Below, piece by piece: positions 34,966 to 47,379 of a DNA stretch of 64,000 nucleotides. Origin of the DNA: Thysanoteuthis rhombus (Eukaryota; Mollusca; Cephalopoda; Oegopsida; Thysanoteuthidae). Numbering within the stretch: position 1 is the stretch's first letter; each line of letters begins with the position of its first letter. The notes beneath the pieces are model-generated. The model searched no databases. It had not been told where the DNA came from and saw only the letters and a program-made list of their open reading frames with translations. A program made the position numbers and the translations under genes. The stretch lies in the NCBI GenBank assembly GCA_963457665.1, contig OY735209.1, forward strand, positions 6,791,417 through 6,855,416, read 5' to 3'.

Positions 34966-35260
34966 TATTAAGGTATTTTTTTTTTTAATTTTCACCTCGG
35001 AAGGGCGTGTGCGTCTATAAGCCTTTGAGCTGTTTTTTTTTTTAAATCGTCTACCTGTAGTCGTAAATAAGAGAGAGCTGAGCAGAGGAGAGTCAGCTAT
35101 TGTCGTCGACCTGAACTACAGGCGCAACCTAGATCGGAGAAGTCGTGGACCAGTATGATGAATCTGTTGGCAGCCTTGCCTGCTCAGTTGGGAGCTTAAC
35201 AATGTATTACTTGCCCCGCTGCGCGGACGAAATTGAAAACTGAATGTGAAAATGAGTAGA
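34966..35260 (-). promoter_or_regulatory. Possible 5' UTR/promoter of the claudin-like gene
   Basis: Upstream of the exon (on the minus strand) is sequence with higher GC than its surroundings, with CG dinucleotides near 35,107-35,230 (CGTCGAC, CCGCTGCGCGGACG). That is compatible with a transcription start region. No TATA box or initiator can be singled out. Confidence 0.3.
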
Positions 35261-35449
35261 CGAAAACCGGCCATACAACACCCGAAAAACGAAGAAAGGA
35301 GGCAAGAGAGATATTGTGAGTGGACGAAAACAGGTATTCGAAATGAAACCAAAGGCAGGAGAGAACGCTTCATTGGCCTAAGACAGATAAAAATTATAAC
35401 ACCAGTCACGAAAGCCGAACCCACATTTTAAGTAAATAACGAATCTAAA

Positions 35450-36810
35450 TGAAACTGGCTAATAAAAAAAAACTGTTTATTTTATTTGCAGGAAAGAATT
35501 ACAGATACACCTGAAGTGGCTTGAGTGTAGAGTTTCCGCAAAATTGATTGATTATCCAGTCGTTTATGTTGTACTGGAAAAACGTCAATGGAAAAAAAAG
35601 AAGTCATAATGTATGCTATTGTACGCTAGGAAAAACCGATTCTGTTCGAAAACTGAAACGTTATATTCAGTATTTGTCTCCATTTATTTCTGTAATAAAA
35701 CTATTTATTTTCCAATTGAATTTCCAAGCTGGTCCCCGTTAAAACGCCCTTAACAAAAATAACGATTGCATCAAAATTAAAAACGATAAAAAAATCGACC
35801 AAAACACTATTATGATTCATTAGCAAATATATATATATATGGAGTGTTATCAGTTATAAAAACTGTACTGTCTGCTTTTTTTTCTTTCTCTCTTCCCCTC
35901 TGTCTTTCTGTCTTATTTGTCTTTCTTTCTTGTACTTTCTATCTTTATGTCGTGAATCGATCTAAAAGAAGGAAAATGATATGACATAGTGTGACCTAAA
36001 AAGGACAAAAAATTCTTCTTTCTTTACCCACTCTCATCATCATATCTTCCCATCTTAACCAACACGACGGACCAGTTAAAAAAAAGGGACGCTATCTCTC
36101 TCTCTTTAACCACTCTCTCTTTGGGTCACTTAATTCCATAATAACGCTGTCAACCGTTTTGAAAATTGTCCGTAAACCGAAATCCCCCCCCCGTTCTAAA
36201 AATTGCTGACTTCTGTCACAGTCAAAAATCTAAAATAAGTAACACACAATGGGAATATTATACGTATGATGTGAAAGCGTCAATAATGATTTACAATAAA
36301 AGTGTAATATAAACCAAGAATACTGTAAGTGGCCATGAACTAATGCAAACATAACCCACATGATACAGCTATTATAAGCATGAAGTACAAGAGAAATTAA
36401 TTGAAAAACAAGAACCATAAGTTCAATGATACAAGCACCGTCCGTGGCAGTAGTAGTAGCAGGCGAAGGAGGTGGAAGAAGAGCGAAAAGATAGTCTTAC
36501 TCTGAGTCAATCGATTCTCATACTTATGAAATTATGCGATTTTGCGAGATAGGAATATTCTGCAAGTATTATTTTCAAGAAAAATCATGAATGGCTATTT
36601 CAGGAAATTATTAATCATTTTGAACAACTTCTTTTTTTTTTCAAATACAAAAATGCAGACCTTGGCATGATGTAAATGCATTATATCATCATTAGTAGCT
36701 GGTAAAAAATATGACCAGAATAGATTTTTTTCCATGACACCACACCTTTTTAATGGCGTGACACCACCCGATTTGTTCCTTCCTATTTCTCTTGTTCAAC
36801 ATAATTGGGA
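35450..36810. other. Unassigned AT-rich sequence
   Basis: Short frames only. A CTTTCTTT/TCTGTCTT-rich pyrimidine patch lies at 35,875-35,945 and an eight-to-nine-base C run near 36,184. I see no gene. Confidence 0.45.
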
Positions 36811-36813
36811 CTG

Positions 36814-36856
36814 ACCAACCGACCGACCGACCGACCAACCGACCGACCGACCGATC
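36814..36856. repeat. (GACC)n microsatellite
   Basis: About ten GACC/AACC units (CCGACCGACC type), a GC-rich tetranucleotide unlike the other repeats here. Confidence 0.95.
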
Positions 36857-36994
36857 AAAAAGTGTATTGTTGAGATGCGTGCACACGTCTAAAATGGGAA
36901 TTGTTAGTCGTCGGTAATAAGTGCGAACATTACTGACGAAATAGAGCTTTTCTTGTACAATGTAGATCTATTGCTTCTTATTTTTTACAACGGA

Positions 36995-37055
36995 AATATA
37001 TATATATATATATATATATGGAGAGAGACAAAGAGAGAGAGACAAAGAGATCTAC
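36995..37055. repeat. (TA)n then (GA)n-rich tract
   Basis: TA of about 25 bp then AGAGAGACAAAGAG units. Confidence 0.9.
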
Positions 37056-37599
37056 AGGAGACAGGTGCAATTGAGCAATAATAAATGGAAGTTTGGAGCT
37101 TTCATAGACAGGGGCTAAAAGAAGCGACACCATTAACTAGGTGGCTAGCTTTTAGGTTTCGTAACTAATGCTGTATACTTATTCGTATTTATTTTCGTAT
37201 CAATTTTAACTTGAAATAAATGAGTCACTCCATAGGTTTCATAAAATATGACTCAAAGAAATTGGGTTAGGATATATGAGTTATTTGCATATCTTTCCAG
37301 ATCTAGCAGAGGAGAGATTATGGAATCACTCAAATCTGGGGGAAAAATATGACTCCTTTGTAATTTGTATTTATAAAACAAATACAACTCAAGTTTGAAT
37401 TCGCAAATTAGTCAACCATTAAGGGAGAGACTTTGAAAGGCTGGGTTTCCATAATGTCTGCCACGAGTAATAGATATTTACTGAGCTTAACCCAGCGTTG
37501 TTTTGTTGATCATTCCGAAGATGTTGTTGGCTATTCAGAGATTTGCGTAGTAACTTATACGCGAATGGGATTTTTTCTGAATTTTATCATTTGTTTCAC

Positions 37600-37995
37600 A
37601 ACCAAAACTGTCAAAATAGTTTTTAAGTTAGTCCAGCTGACAGGCTATGTATACATCACGCGTACTAGCTGCATCAATGGAACTAGAAGGCTGAAATCTT
37701 CAACATTTACTCCTTATTATGTCTACAAAAAAGTTTCATTTCAAATACATCTTTAAATATGTTTCTAATTGGGTGTTCAATTTGCAAAGTGAGTTTATGC
37801 CTAATTGATCCCTCCGTTTATGTCCAGCGGCATTCACGTTTTTTTTGTTTGTTTTTTTCAATCAGACTTTTTCTTCAATGATCACTACCCAACAAAAGGT
37901 GAGAGAAGTAACTTATTCATTGTTCACCTCTTTCACAAATTAAAAAAAATGATATGGTATATTACAAAAAGTTGGTCATTTGACGGTCTTCATTG
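37600..37995 (+). repeat. Dispersed repeat Rep-F, copy 3 (longest)
   Basis: The ACTGTCAAAATAG, GGCTATGTATACAT, GGGTGTTCAATTTGCAA, CTAATTGATCCC, TTCAATGATCACTACC, AACAAAAGGTGAGAGAAGTAA and GTTGGTCATTTGACGG blocks are in the order seen at 22,630. It is the best reference copy. Confidence 0.65.
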
Positions 37996-38034
37996 AGTTA
38001 CCTACTACACCTGTGAAAAATGACTAATTTCAAT

Positions 38035-38110
38035 ACGGCCTCTCAGTGAAGGTCAAACTCACTACGTTAGCAACAGTCTACAAGGTTAGCTTATTAAGCA
38101 TCCCTCCAAA
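38035..38110 (-). repeat. tRNA-like fragment (family T4 related)
   Basis: On the minus strand 'GGATGCTTAATAAGCTAACC' and 'ACGTAGTGAGTTTGACC' recall the T4 units at 19,280-20,066. Confidence 0.4.
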
Positions 38111-38980
38111 GCAAACAACCATCAAGTGAACCCAGGTAAAAATATTACGAGGTGATTATTTAATTGTCCGCTAGAAGTTTGAGAAGTCAGTAAAAAATGG
38201 CTTTCACAAAACTATTTCTTCCATTTTCTATAGTTTTTTTAAAAAGAAAACTTTGAAACTCTTAATACCAGGGTGAAATCATTTCGTGTCAATCCCCTTG
38301 GCCTCATCCACTTAATTTACTGATGCCTTTTCCCTCTCCTGTCAGCATTTATTAGAAATCCTTTTTTATTTTTTTATATTTAAATATCAGTATTTCACTT
38401 AATTATTTTCTTTGTTATAATTATTGCGAATTCAAATTGTGTGACTTTATGAAATCAACTTTTGATTATTAAAAAAAAAACACTTTTGTATTTAATTTAT
38501 TCTCAAGCTTGTCAACTTTTATGTTTTTATTGATAAACTATAGGTGGCGCTTGGCTCGAAAACTTTTTCGATCCTTAAGAATGTCCTGACCAATACTCTT
38601 AAAAATTGTTATTTAGCTTTTTGTCACACTCCTACTTTTGACCTTTGACTTCATTTTCATAAGCAACAGCAACAACACAAAAAAGGATGACAATGACTGG
38701 ACTAAAAAATCAGTGACGTCATGCACGAATAACAGTGGTACAGTAACGTATGCAAAAAGAATTGAAATCAGACAATAATAATTTTGTACAGAAAAATAAA
38801 TTCTATTTTGTTTACTATTCAGATTTTAATGGGTTTGATCCAAGAACAGCCAAGCTTGTCCTAATTATTTTTCTAGACCGTACTTTCAAAGGATTTTCTT
38901 TAAAATAGCTAAATCTCTAATTACTATGTAAATTTCTGCTGTAGGAAATGATGTTTGAATTGAGTAATATCCAAGGCCTG
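38111..38980. other. Unassigned AT-rich sequence
   Basis: No supported gene or repeat. Confidence 0.45.
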
Positions 38981-38984
38981 TAGA

Positions 38985-39390
38985 TTTGCCAAGCGATTTA
39001 CCCTCAAACCGCGGACCATTCAACAAAAGACAATCATGCTCAACTTCACATGGAGAAATTGCAAGGCAGCACCCTACATCAGAGGAAGAGAAATAGGAGT
39101 CAGAGATATCATGGAGTCCATTAGAAAACTCAAATGACAATTGGCTGGTCATGTTGCACGAACTGGACACCACGATTCACGGCGCAGATCTCCTGAGATG
39201 ATGTGCGAAACTTTAGCCGACAGAAAATAAGATGGTGTGACGAACTAAAGAGGTTCAGAAAGCACTGGCTCTGTGACGCCTATGATAAAGAGGTCCGGCG
39301 AATCATGGGGTAGGTCTATGTCCAACAACGGACGTTTAAAGCTGATGATGGTGATGACGATGCTGCTGCTGATGATGATCTTATGCAGTT
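38985..39390 (+). mobile_element. RTE-clade LINE, 3' end copy
   Basis: The blocks for TIMLNFTWRN, RGREIGVRDIMESIRKLK, QLAGHVART, a degraded basic stretch, and 'RWCDELKRFRKHWLCDAYD' then 'VRRIMG.VYVQQRTF' are in RTE order. It ends in GATGATGGTGATGACGATGC and further GAT units to about 39,380. The whole RT core is missing, so it is a short 5'-truncated copy. Confidence 0.85.
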
Positions 39391-39798
39391 AGAGCAACTT
39401 GTTTAATTATCATAATTTCATTTTATCGCAATTCCTGAAAAGCCGAAGTTATCAACTTTCTTATTAAATGGAATTCTTGAAGATCCGACTGACAGTGGGG
39501 TGCTGAAGTGTTGCTATGGTCCGTGTAGGCATCGTAAAATGTTCGTGTATAAAAAAAAACATTAATTTACAAATTGTATGACTTGCAAAAAAAGGAAAAT
39601 GGGTTGTTATATGATGAAAACTATAACAGCGATTTTAATAAGATAAAAAGCATTTGATGTCTAAAAATAAGATCTTATTGCTACTACTGCGGTGACCCTA
39701 ATAAATCCTTCCTCAGAAAATGACTCTTGAATCAAAAATGGTTTCGGGGCGTAAATATCATTACCATTCGATCCGATGCAGATGCAGCCCGATCTTGC

Positions 39799-40002
<204 letters not shown>

Positions 40003-40006
40003 CAAT

Positions 40007-40271
40007 AATCAACGCTCCCTTATTCAGGGTTGAGCACTCCCTAAGTGAGGTAACTCATTCATTGTAAGCTTATGCAATGCTCTTCCAACATGGAATGGAG
40101 CACTCTGGTGGATGAGGAAAATATGCGATAAATAAATGTCACTTTAATTCAACCTTACTAACCGTCCAGTTCCGTGGAGTAGAGAGATCCTGCCTCGTGG
40201 TACTGGACGGGATGATGGATAGTCTATAGCCACTATGTGATAGTCTATAGCAACAGCTGTCTGTGGATGAC

Positions 40272-40275
<4 letters not shown>
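40007..40275 (-). mobile_element. Rep-A element, copy 4
   Basis: It runs from CGCTCCCTTATTCAGGG and CTAAGTGAGGTAACTCATTC to GTCTGTGGATGACACAATA. It keeps the single, non-palindromic GAATAAGGGAGCG end (minus strand). (TA)n tracts flank both ends. Confidence 0.8.
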
Positions 40276-40359
<84 letters not shown>

Positions 40360-40392
40360 AAGAGAGAGGGAGAGATAGAGATAGAAAGATAG
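40273..40392. repeat. (TA)n then (GA)n compound microsatellite
   Basis: TA with one TG interruption, then GA, then GATA-like units. Confidence 0.97.
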
Positions 40393-40447
40393 ATTGATAT
40401 ATCACACAATACAAATCAGGAAAACAGTATAACATAGCATAATACAA

Positions 40448-40545
40448 TGTCGGATGTATGATGGGTTTATCTAATAAAATGTTCGATGCATTCAACTTGA
40501 AAAACTAGGTTTATTTAGAGTAGAGCTTAAAATATAATGGAGTAA
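40448..40545 (+). repeat. Dispersed repeat Rep-I, copy 2
   Basis: It matches 33,205-33,310 (GGATGTATGATGGGTTTATC, 'TAATAAAATGTTCGATGCAT', TTAGAGTAGAGCTT, ATAATGGAG). Confidence 0.5.
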
Positions 40546-40739
40546 GGATCTGCTACTCAAACATATTAATGTTTCTGCTCTGTTTGGGCTTCTCCAGGCG
40601 AATGATTCAGTTTATTTTCATCTTTTGGAGGGAGGGCTATTGTTTTAAGTGAATAATTCGTTATCGATAGAAATTTTTGAGCCTTTAACAGCGATGGTGT
40701 CTATCCAAGAATTTTGACCTATTTTTTGAATCAGGATAT

Positions 40740-41335
40740 AATGCTGCTCAAGCTACCAGTTATGCGAACAACTCATTATGAGGAAATATTATTACACTGC
40801 GAACTGTTTAGCATTGGTTCAAGAGGTTTTGGTCCAAAAACATGGAAATTAGTTATAAACTTTGATTGTAGTCCAACTCGTTCTTGATGATGAAGAATTA
40901 TCGAGAACAGCGGTCAACGACCCTCGGAAAATGGATCGAGCCCAACCCGAAGAAGTTAGGACTTCTACAGCAACCATATTGCGTTGTCTTAAGGCAATAA
41001 AAAAAGGTTTAAAAGTTGGAAATGACTCATACATCAAGTGAATGAAATGCTTCATGGCAGGTATAGACCCCACACCTCTCATTTGACAAAGTTTGAAGAA
41101 TTGGAATATTTTGCAGCATCTTCCATATTCACTTGACACTCCTTCTATAGGTTATCATTCTTCTTCGTATCCATACTAGAATGTTCAATAATTGGGAAGC
41201 AATAATTCGTACTGTACTAATCTAAAACCTTTTTTTTTAGCAGTAATGGAGTGTGCCTAAGTGACTTCTATAAATACCTCCTTTTCATAGTTCAAGGAAT
41301 AAATTAGGTTGTTCAAGTCTTGTATTCATTTATAC
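40740..41335 (+). mobile_element. mariner-type transposase remnant
   Basis: Plus-strand frames give 'SLRTVQHWFKRFWSKNMEI'-like wording near 40,790-40,855, the first helix-turn-helix region of mariner transposases. Next come LVLDDEELSRTAVNDPRKMD and 'TATILRCLKAIKKGLKVGN', the second helix region and linker. Then NWNILQHLPYSLDT resembles the 'HPPYSPDLAPSDYH' catalytic block. The DD-containing middle is missing, so this is an internally deleted, inactive copy with frame breaks. Terminal inverted repeats were not found. Confidence 0.65.
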
Positions 41336-41829
41336 GAAGAGGAAACAAATCAAACGTTTTGTTACAACTACTTCCATTGAATTGACCGCTAAACCTAAAG
41401 AATTTCATAGATATTGTTTATCATACTTCGATGGTCGTGGGCAAAAAGGTTTTTGCTTCGAATGGTATCGATGAAATATTTACTTTTTCTTGTTTATATC
41501 ATCCAACGACCACCCATTCAAAAACGGTTATAGTAAATAACTTTAGACTTCTCTCCTAAAATGTTGATTTTAAACGCGCATTTTCTTTTATAAAAGAAAC
41601 ATATATTTGTTGTTGCCATGAAACGAACTGCGTATTGGTGTACATAAACACCTTTGTTGTTCGTATGTCAGAGTGGAGAGGAGTGAACGCAGAAAAAGAG
41701 GGTGAAGGGAATGTCAATAAAGATGGATGACAAGTTAGAGCATTCTCGTAATGCCAAGGTATTTAAATTGCAAGTAATTGACGAAGGCGTGGTCGGAAAA
41801 GAAAAATGTTCTTATTGTCGAAGGAAAAT

Positions 41830-41881
<52 letters not shown>
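41830..41881. repeat. (TA)n microsatellite
   Basis: TA tract directly adjoining a SINE T1 tail. Confidence 0.97.
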
Positions 41882-41882
<1 letters not shown>

Positions 41883-41885
<3 letters not shown>

Positions 41886-42060
41886 TGACCTCCCGTCGTT
41901 ACACAGTTAATATATCAGTCACCTTAGGCAAAGCAAAAAAGAATTGACAATTAATGAAAAATAGGGCTGCCATCGCACCAAAATTGAACCAGCAATCATT
42001 GATTTCTTCAAACATAGCATGACATTTTCGAGCACCAGACTCTTCCTCAACTACAATGAT
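41883..42060 (-). mobile_element. SINE family T1, copy 6 (diverged head)
   Basis: GAGATGACCTCCCGTCGTTAC and 'AATATATCAGTCACCTTAGG' are the T1 tail in minus orientation. A GAATTGACAATTAATGAAAA block and 'GGGCTGCCATCGCACCAAAA' follow. The head sequence beyond is unlike copy 1. Confidence 0.6.
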
Positions 42061-42084
42061 ACTTCTGCAGAATCCAGGAATATA

Positions 42085-43911
42085 GTCATTAACTGTGGAA
42101 TCTTCCAATGAGATTCCTTTAAGCCACTCCTTTCCTGTTTAGCCCCTATCCCTCTTTCAGGTGAACTCAATAAGACCCCCCATGGATATAAAACCGGTAA
42201 CAAGAAAGAAAAAAACACCTATTCTTCATGGATGATCTTAAACTATATGCAAAGGGTGACTCTGGGCTAAGAGGGCTGCTACAAACTATTAAGAGGATCA
42301 GTGATGATATAGGAATGGACTTTGGCCTCAAAAGCAACTTTCAGGCGAGGGAAACTGGCAACAACTAAGCATATCCTCTTAGACCTGGACGCAGACAATC
42401 GAGAACTTCAACAGGAAGGTACCAATAAATACCTTGGAATTAATGAAGGTAATGGAATCCCACACGTATTCATGAAAGGGAGAATAAAAAAAGGAGTAGT
42501 ACTAAAGGGTTTGGGCTATCCTTAAAATTGAGATTAACTTCTAAGAACCGCATCCAGGCCATCGACACTTTGGTGATACCTGCAGTACAGTAAAGCTTTA
42601 ATATCATTAACTGGAACATAATTAACACACGCAGAATGACCAATAGTAGAATGCACCTACCAAAAACAGACGTAGATTGACTCTACCTCCCAAGAAGAGG
42701 ATATGTTAGAGGTATGAACCGGTTAGACCTGTCATAAAACTACAACCATTGGCCTACACGTTTACCTGCAGGTGAGTGACGACTGGGTGTTGACTCTGAT
42801 GAAAAACTATGAAACAGCAAAAAGATTTCACTCAGTTGTGAGGTAATCCAGAGCATTTTTTCGAGGTGAACTAGACCAGAACGTCATCATCAAAAAAACA
42901 CCCTACATGAGCAGCAACTAAGGTTACAAAGAATGTCAAAACTACAGCCAAGCGACGAAGACTATTGATGTTAAAATGACACCGGGAACAGAAATCCCTG
43001 CGTGGCCATTACCCTCTACACACCCAACGTGCTGATGTAGATAATACCGAATCCCATCAGTGGCGACGATGTTCGGGATTAAAAGCCGAAACAGAGGGTT
43101 TCATCCTCGCTGCCCAAGACCAGAGACTTCTTATCAGAAATACCTAGCACATGTTATCAAAAACTGTACCAATCCTCACTACAGGTTTTCTGACAGCGCA
43201 GTTGAGACCATCGACCTCATTATGTGTAGATATTCTGTTCTTGTCCGTAATGAATACAGACTTGAACACAATGGAGTGAGCAAATACACCCATTGTATAG
43301 TTTTTAAGTACTATGGTGCACCAAACACACTACATTGGTATGAATACCACTTAGAACCTCAAACTGAAACACTGAAAATATTATGGGAATCCCCACTGCA
43401 AGGATCGAAACATGAAAACCATTAACCCAGACATGAATATTAGGGACAGAAATGAAAAGGGGTGCTTATTGTTAGATATGACCATTCTGCCGGACAAAAA
43501 CTTATCTGTAAAAGAGTTTGAAAAAGAACAAAAAATCTAGAAATCTCAAAAATGTAGCAACTTGAGACTTGAACAATACCAGCGATTATGGAAACCATTG
43601 GGGGTCATAAAAAAGGGATGTCGACAAATATCTTGGTAGAAAACCAAGAAACCCAAGTATTCATTAGGTAGAAAACATTGTCCTCACGGGCACCACTCGT
43701 ATCCTTCGCAAAGTACTGACCTTGTTAATATTCTGTCTGTTAAACAACTATGTACTGTCCCTTATGAAGCCTCCTGTATTGGTCCTGTATTAACCCCTTT
43801 TTTATATATGAAATGTATGAAAAAAATGCCAGTGCTCAGTAAGTCATTGCATTGTTGCCTGCCCTAAGTTTGAAGCCGAAACTCAGCGTGCAACGAATAC
43901 TACTAGACACC

Positions 43912-43970
<59 letters not shown>
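42085..43970 (+). mobile_element. R2-like LINE (RT C-terminal half to 3' end)
   Basis: In order, across several frames: 'PLLSCLAPIPLS.ELNKT' then FFMDDLKLYAKGD (the catalytic (F/Y)xDD box, here MDD, near 42,225-42,250). Next come 'TIKRISDDIGMDFG', NRIQAIDTLVIPAVQ, SFNIINWNIINTRRM, and 'RMHLPKTDVD.LYLPRRGY'. The C-terminal part has NTLHWYEYHLEPQTE, then 'NPDMNIRDRNEKGC' and LLLDMTILPDKN. This fits the PD...D pattern of the restriction-like endonuclease in R2/NeSL/R4-type LINEs. It closes with KFEAETQRATNTTRHQ and then an (AAT)n tail. The N-terminal zinc fingers and early RT motifs are missing, and stops and frame shifts show it is dead. Assignment to R2 itself is uncertain. Confidence 0.8.
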
Positions 43971-44190
43971 CTGAGGAGACTTATTGTCACTCAGCCCTCA
44001 GCAATGACCACTGGGCAACCGGTGTGAAACTGTAAACCGCTGTATTACTGTGGCCTATGAGAACCGAGAGAGAAGGGCTGGAGACTTGAGGAAACTTGCT
44101 GTCTCTCAAACTCTAGTGGTTACCACCTGGCAACTAGTGTGAGATTGCGAATAATAATAATAATAACAATAATAATAATACTAATAAAGA
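43914..44190. repeat. (AAT)n tail and flanking tandem units
   Basis: (AAT)n covers about 43,914-43,968. A second AATAATAAC-rich tract lies at 44,150-44,187. Between them two diverged units of about 100 bp share CTTGCTGTC/CTTATTGTC(A/T)CTCA, CTGGGCAACCGGTGTGA or CTGGCAACTAGTGTGA, so the R2-like tail region is duplicated. Confidence 0.8.
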
Positions 44191-44655
44191 AAGGCACTGA
44201 AAAACATCCCTAGCGACCCTCCTCTCCGTGATATCGAATTCACTTGAGGATAACAGGGTGGTGTGCTCATTTTTCACATGGGATGGAGGTCTGGGAAGCC
44301 TAGAAAATCAGCATTCGCCAGCCTAGCCTTTGAATAGGATCAAAAACCGACATATAGCAACAGTAGAAAATACACAAATATCTCAGCTTCTAGGCAGGTG
44401 TGATAATTACAAAACATCAAATGGAGGTAGGAAGATTACTTGCAAGTGGTGAAGGCTTCTCCGTCTTGAAAATCAGCGTTCGAAAACCTGACCTGGGATC
44501 GAACATTGACCAGTGGGTATGTTAGCATTATGCAAGTACGAAGTTTAAAAAAATGTTCCATTGATTTGCTGTTGCGTTATCAAAGTTGAAACGAATCAAG
44601 AATTACAATTACTAGTTCCAAAGGTACAGACTTTATAGAGTATGGATCAAGTCTT
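44191..44655. other. Unassigned sequence
   Basis: It contains two GAAAATCAGC(A/G)TTCG words (near 44,306 and 44,469) within a loosely repeated block of about 160 bp. Nothing else is recognisable. Confidence 0.4.
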
Positions 44656-44659
44656 CCGA

Positions 44660-45090
44660 AAGATTCATGAAAAAGAATTCCCTATCTATCATACAAAACT
44701 ATGGCTTTGAAGTATTCAGGTTAGGTACATTTCACCAGAGTTGTCAATTCAGATATTTCATGATTAAATTTGGATCAATAATTTTTTTTTCAATAAAAAA
44801 TCTAAAATCTTTATTCATTTGTTTATTTATGTCAGTTTTATCGAGAACCGCTGATCCAAATTACGACACAGTGCAACCTTGTGCACTGCCTAATATGCCT
44901 GACGAGAGTCAACTTGTACAATGGCCGCTATGTTAGAGTTCTGGAAACCTGCTTATCCAAACAACTTCAAACTCGTCACTGAAATGCCTGGTGCGCTGAC
45001 TAATATATCTGGAAAATTTCAATTTCGTACAATTGCCAGTTGTCAAGTAAACGCAGTGCATACACAGAGATTGTAATTAGATTAGATGAA
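44660..45090 (+). repeat. Dispersed repeat Rep-E, copy 2
   Basis: It matches 7,125-7,500 in order, without the TA tract. A block (TGCACTGCCTAATATGCCTG ... ACAATGGCCG) is followed by a diverged second version (TGCGCTGACTAATATATCTG ... ACAATTGCCAG), so the distal half is tandemly duplicated. Confidence 0.65.
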
Positions 45091-45985
45091 ATTTAATAAA
45101 GTTCAGACCTGACCTTTTAAAAACAGTGAACCGGTTGACCATTGATCTGATTGTAACTTGTAATAAACTTGCAAGACTTTCCTGTAGGGCTTTTATTGGG
45201 GCTTTCATCCCTGGTCCGACCAGCCGATTCTGCTTTTAGGTTTTTTGTACACCTGTAGTTTATTGCGTCTAAGAAAGCAAGGTGGGTGAGTAATGAAATA
45301 CTTGAAGAAGCAGATAGTGCTTTTTTATGTCTACCATACGACTTGTGCTATGGATGCACAAAAACGTAAAAAATATTTTAGTATCCGTAAAAAGCTATGG
45401 ACAGTTAAAACCTTTTTTGGTATAATGTTGGGAAGGTGATCCTGGAAATCTGAGAATAAATGGAAAACGAAATGTGGATAAGATACTATCATATACAGTT
45501 TCTTTCGTTAATTCTCTTATTTCTTATTTGTTCATCGTTTGTAGTATCAAATGAGTGAGATGTGAAACTTTACAATTCACAATCGGGACCACCTTCCTTA
45601 CATTGTACTGGAAAGTCTTTTTCTGTTCGCTGCTTTTTACACTCACTAAAATATTTTTACATTTTTGTGCAACCGTAGTATACAACACACCAAAGATGCA
45701 AAAATATTGAACACTCTTGAATATACATGGAAATTCACGAATCCTATGAAGATATGAGGAATACCTTTGAATATCTCACCAAACGGACCTTCCATCATAT
45801 TACACAACATAAATCAATAAAGAATGAATATCAAAGTAAATAACCCCCAAAACTTAGAACTCTTACACTATCTGAAATAATGGACTCTTCCAGTTGAATG
45901 AGATCTTTATATAAGAAGAGAAAAAAGTGAATCTCATAGAAATGCAATACATCTGTGAATTTTTCCATGGGGATATACTTTTACG
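45091..45985. other. Unassigned AT-rich sequence
   Basis: No supported gene. 45,870-45,970 weakly resembles the repeat at 325-520. Confidence 0.45.
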
Positions 45986-45987
45986 TT

Positions 45988-45988
45988 C

Positions 45989-46086
<98 letters not shown>

Positions 46087-46087
46087 A
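45988..46087. repeat. (TATC)n then (TA)n compound microsatellite
   Basis: About nine TATC units then about 60 bp TA with one CATA. Confidence 0.97.
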
Positions 46088-46095
46088 TTAATTAT

Positions 46096-46165
46096 TGAGT
46101 CATGCACAGACAGCTGTTTCGTTGTATTACAACTCTTCAGTGCAGCTACAGACCATCCATTACTC

Positions 46166-46170
<5 letters not shown>
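46096..46170 (+). mobile_element. Rep-A element, copy 5 (fragment)
   Basis: 'ATTGAGTCATGCACAGACAG', 'CTGTTTCGTTGTATTACAAC', GCTACAGACCATCC: the first 75 bp of the family, cut off by (TA)n. Confidence 0.75.

Positions 46171-46224
<54 letters not shown>
46169..46224. repeat. (TA)n microsatellite
   Basis: It replaces the rest of Rep-A copy 5. Confidence 0.97.
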
Positions 46225-46226
<2 letters not shown>

Positions 46227-47375
46227 GTGTTTGGAATCAAGAAATATTCATTTTTTTAGTCCTTATTCTGCCCCCATGGACAAACATTGGTGCTCGACTC
46301 CTGATACACCATTCTTTATTTGCTTGAAGGTTCTAGCAACAAGATCTTCCCTTCAAAAGTAGCTTGACTTTTCAAATAGCTACACAGAAGCCTAATTTCT
46401 AAGTTAGTATGTTACTCTGGTACCCTTCCAGGATATTGGAACAACACAGTGTTCAGAAAATATTCACGAAGCAAAAGTTTTGGTTCATCTCCGTTGAGTA
46501 AAAATAAAATAATGAAAAAATATTTCCCCCATATATTTCAATTTGCTTTGACTGATGCTGACCTTCGTTTCTTACGGAAATATTATTGATCCTTGTTCCA
46601 AGTCTGTCTTCACGGCACCAGATGTTCAACTTACAATATGATATCTGCTTGGCCTTCACTTGGATTTTTCTCGACTAAAAATGCTCCATGAAATGGCTTC
46701 AAGCTTTTTGAAAAGTTTTTTTTTCCAGTTTCGGCAAACTTTATGGTTAAAAACTAAATTTACTTTTGATATATTTACCAGATTTGGGCACGCCACAGAA
46801 TAGAAAACTGTGGTCACCGACAAAATTTTAGTAAGAACGAAATCAAAATACCTTAGAGAAAGGTTCATAGTGGGGGTGGAATAGGCACATGGGAAGTAAA
46901 AACCAACAGTATTGACAAGAACAAAAGAAGTCTTCAGTCAAAAGAAAAATTCAACCGAAAAGTATTTTGGTTGTACAAAATTTCTAGATCGCTGGAATCA
47001 GCAGATGCAATTAAATTTGGTTAAACTAATTGTGCTTAAAAACGTTGTTTGTTTAACCAACCCTGTGTATTTTCTTCATAATAGTTGTCTTTTGATGGGA
47101 AAAGTTTGGCAAATCTGTATTTCCACATCCTCCCGCCAAGAGGGTAGAGATGAACCCTAAAAAATCAATCAACTTTGGAGAGGAATCTTTTTCCAAAATC
47201 AATAAGAGGGATGACAGGGGTCACCAATCGGGGACCTTCGAGTAAACCTCTCTTTATATAGACTGTTTTTTTTTTCTTTCGCACGCCGATAGTTCTAGCT
47301 ATCCTCTTGAAGAGAAACCTCTTGAATCTTTTCAGCTTCTCATCTACCATCCCCGTCCCTAAACACACAGCAAGG
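46225..47375. other. Unassigned AT-rich sequence
   Basis: Frames of 60-82 codons lack family features. The minus-strand frame 47,165-47,368 (VDEKLKRFKRFLFKR) is basic and adjoins the inverted RTE segment, but I cannot align it to RTE protein. Confidence 0.4.
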
Positions 47376-47379
47376 TCGG

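Noticed and set aside
36814-36856. GACC tract as a functional GC-rich regulatory site
   Set aside because: It is a simple tetranucleotide microsatellite.
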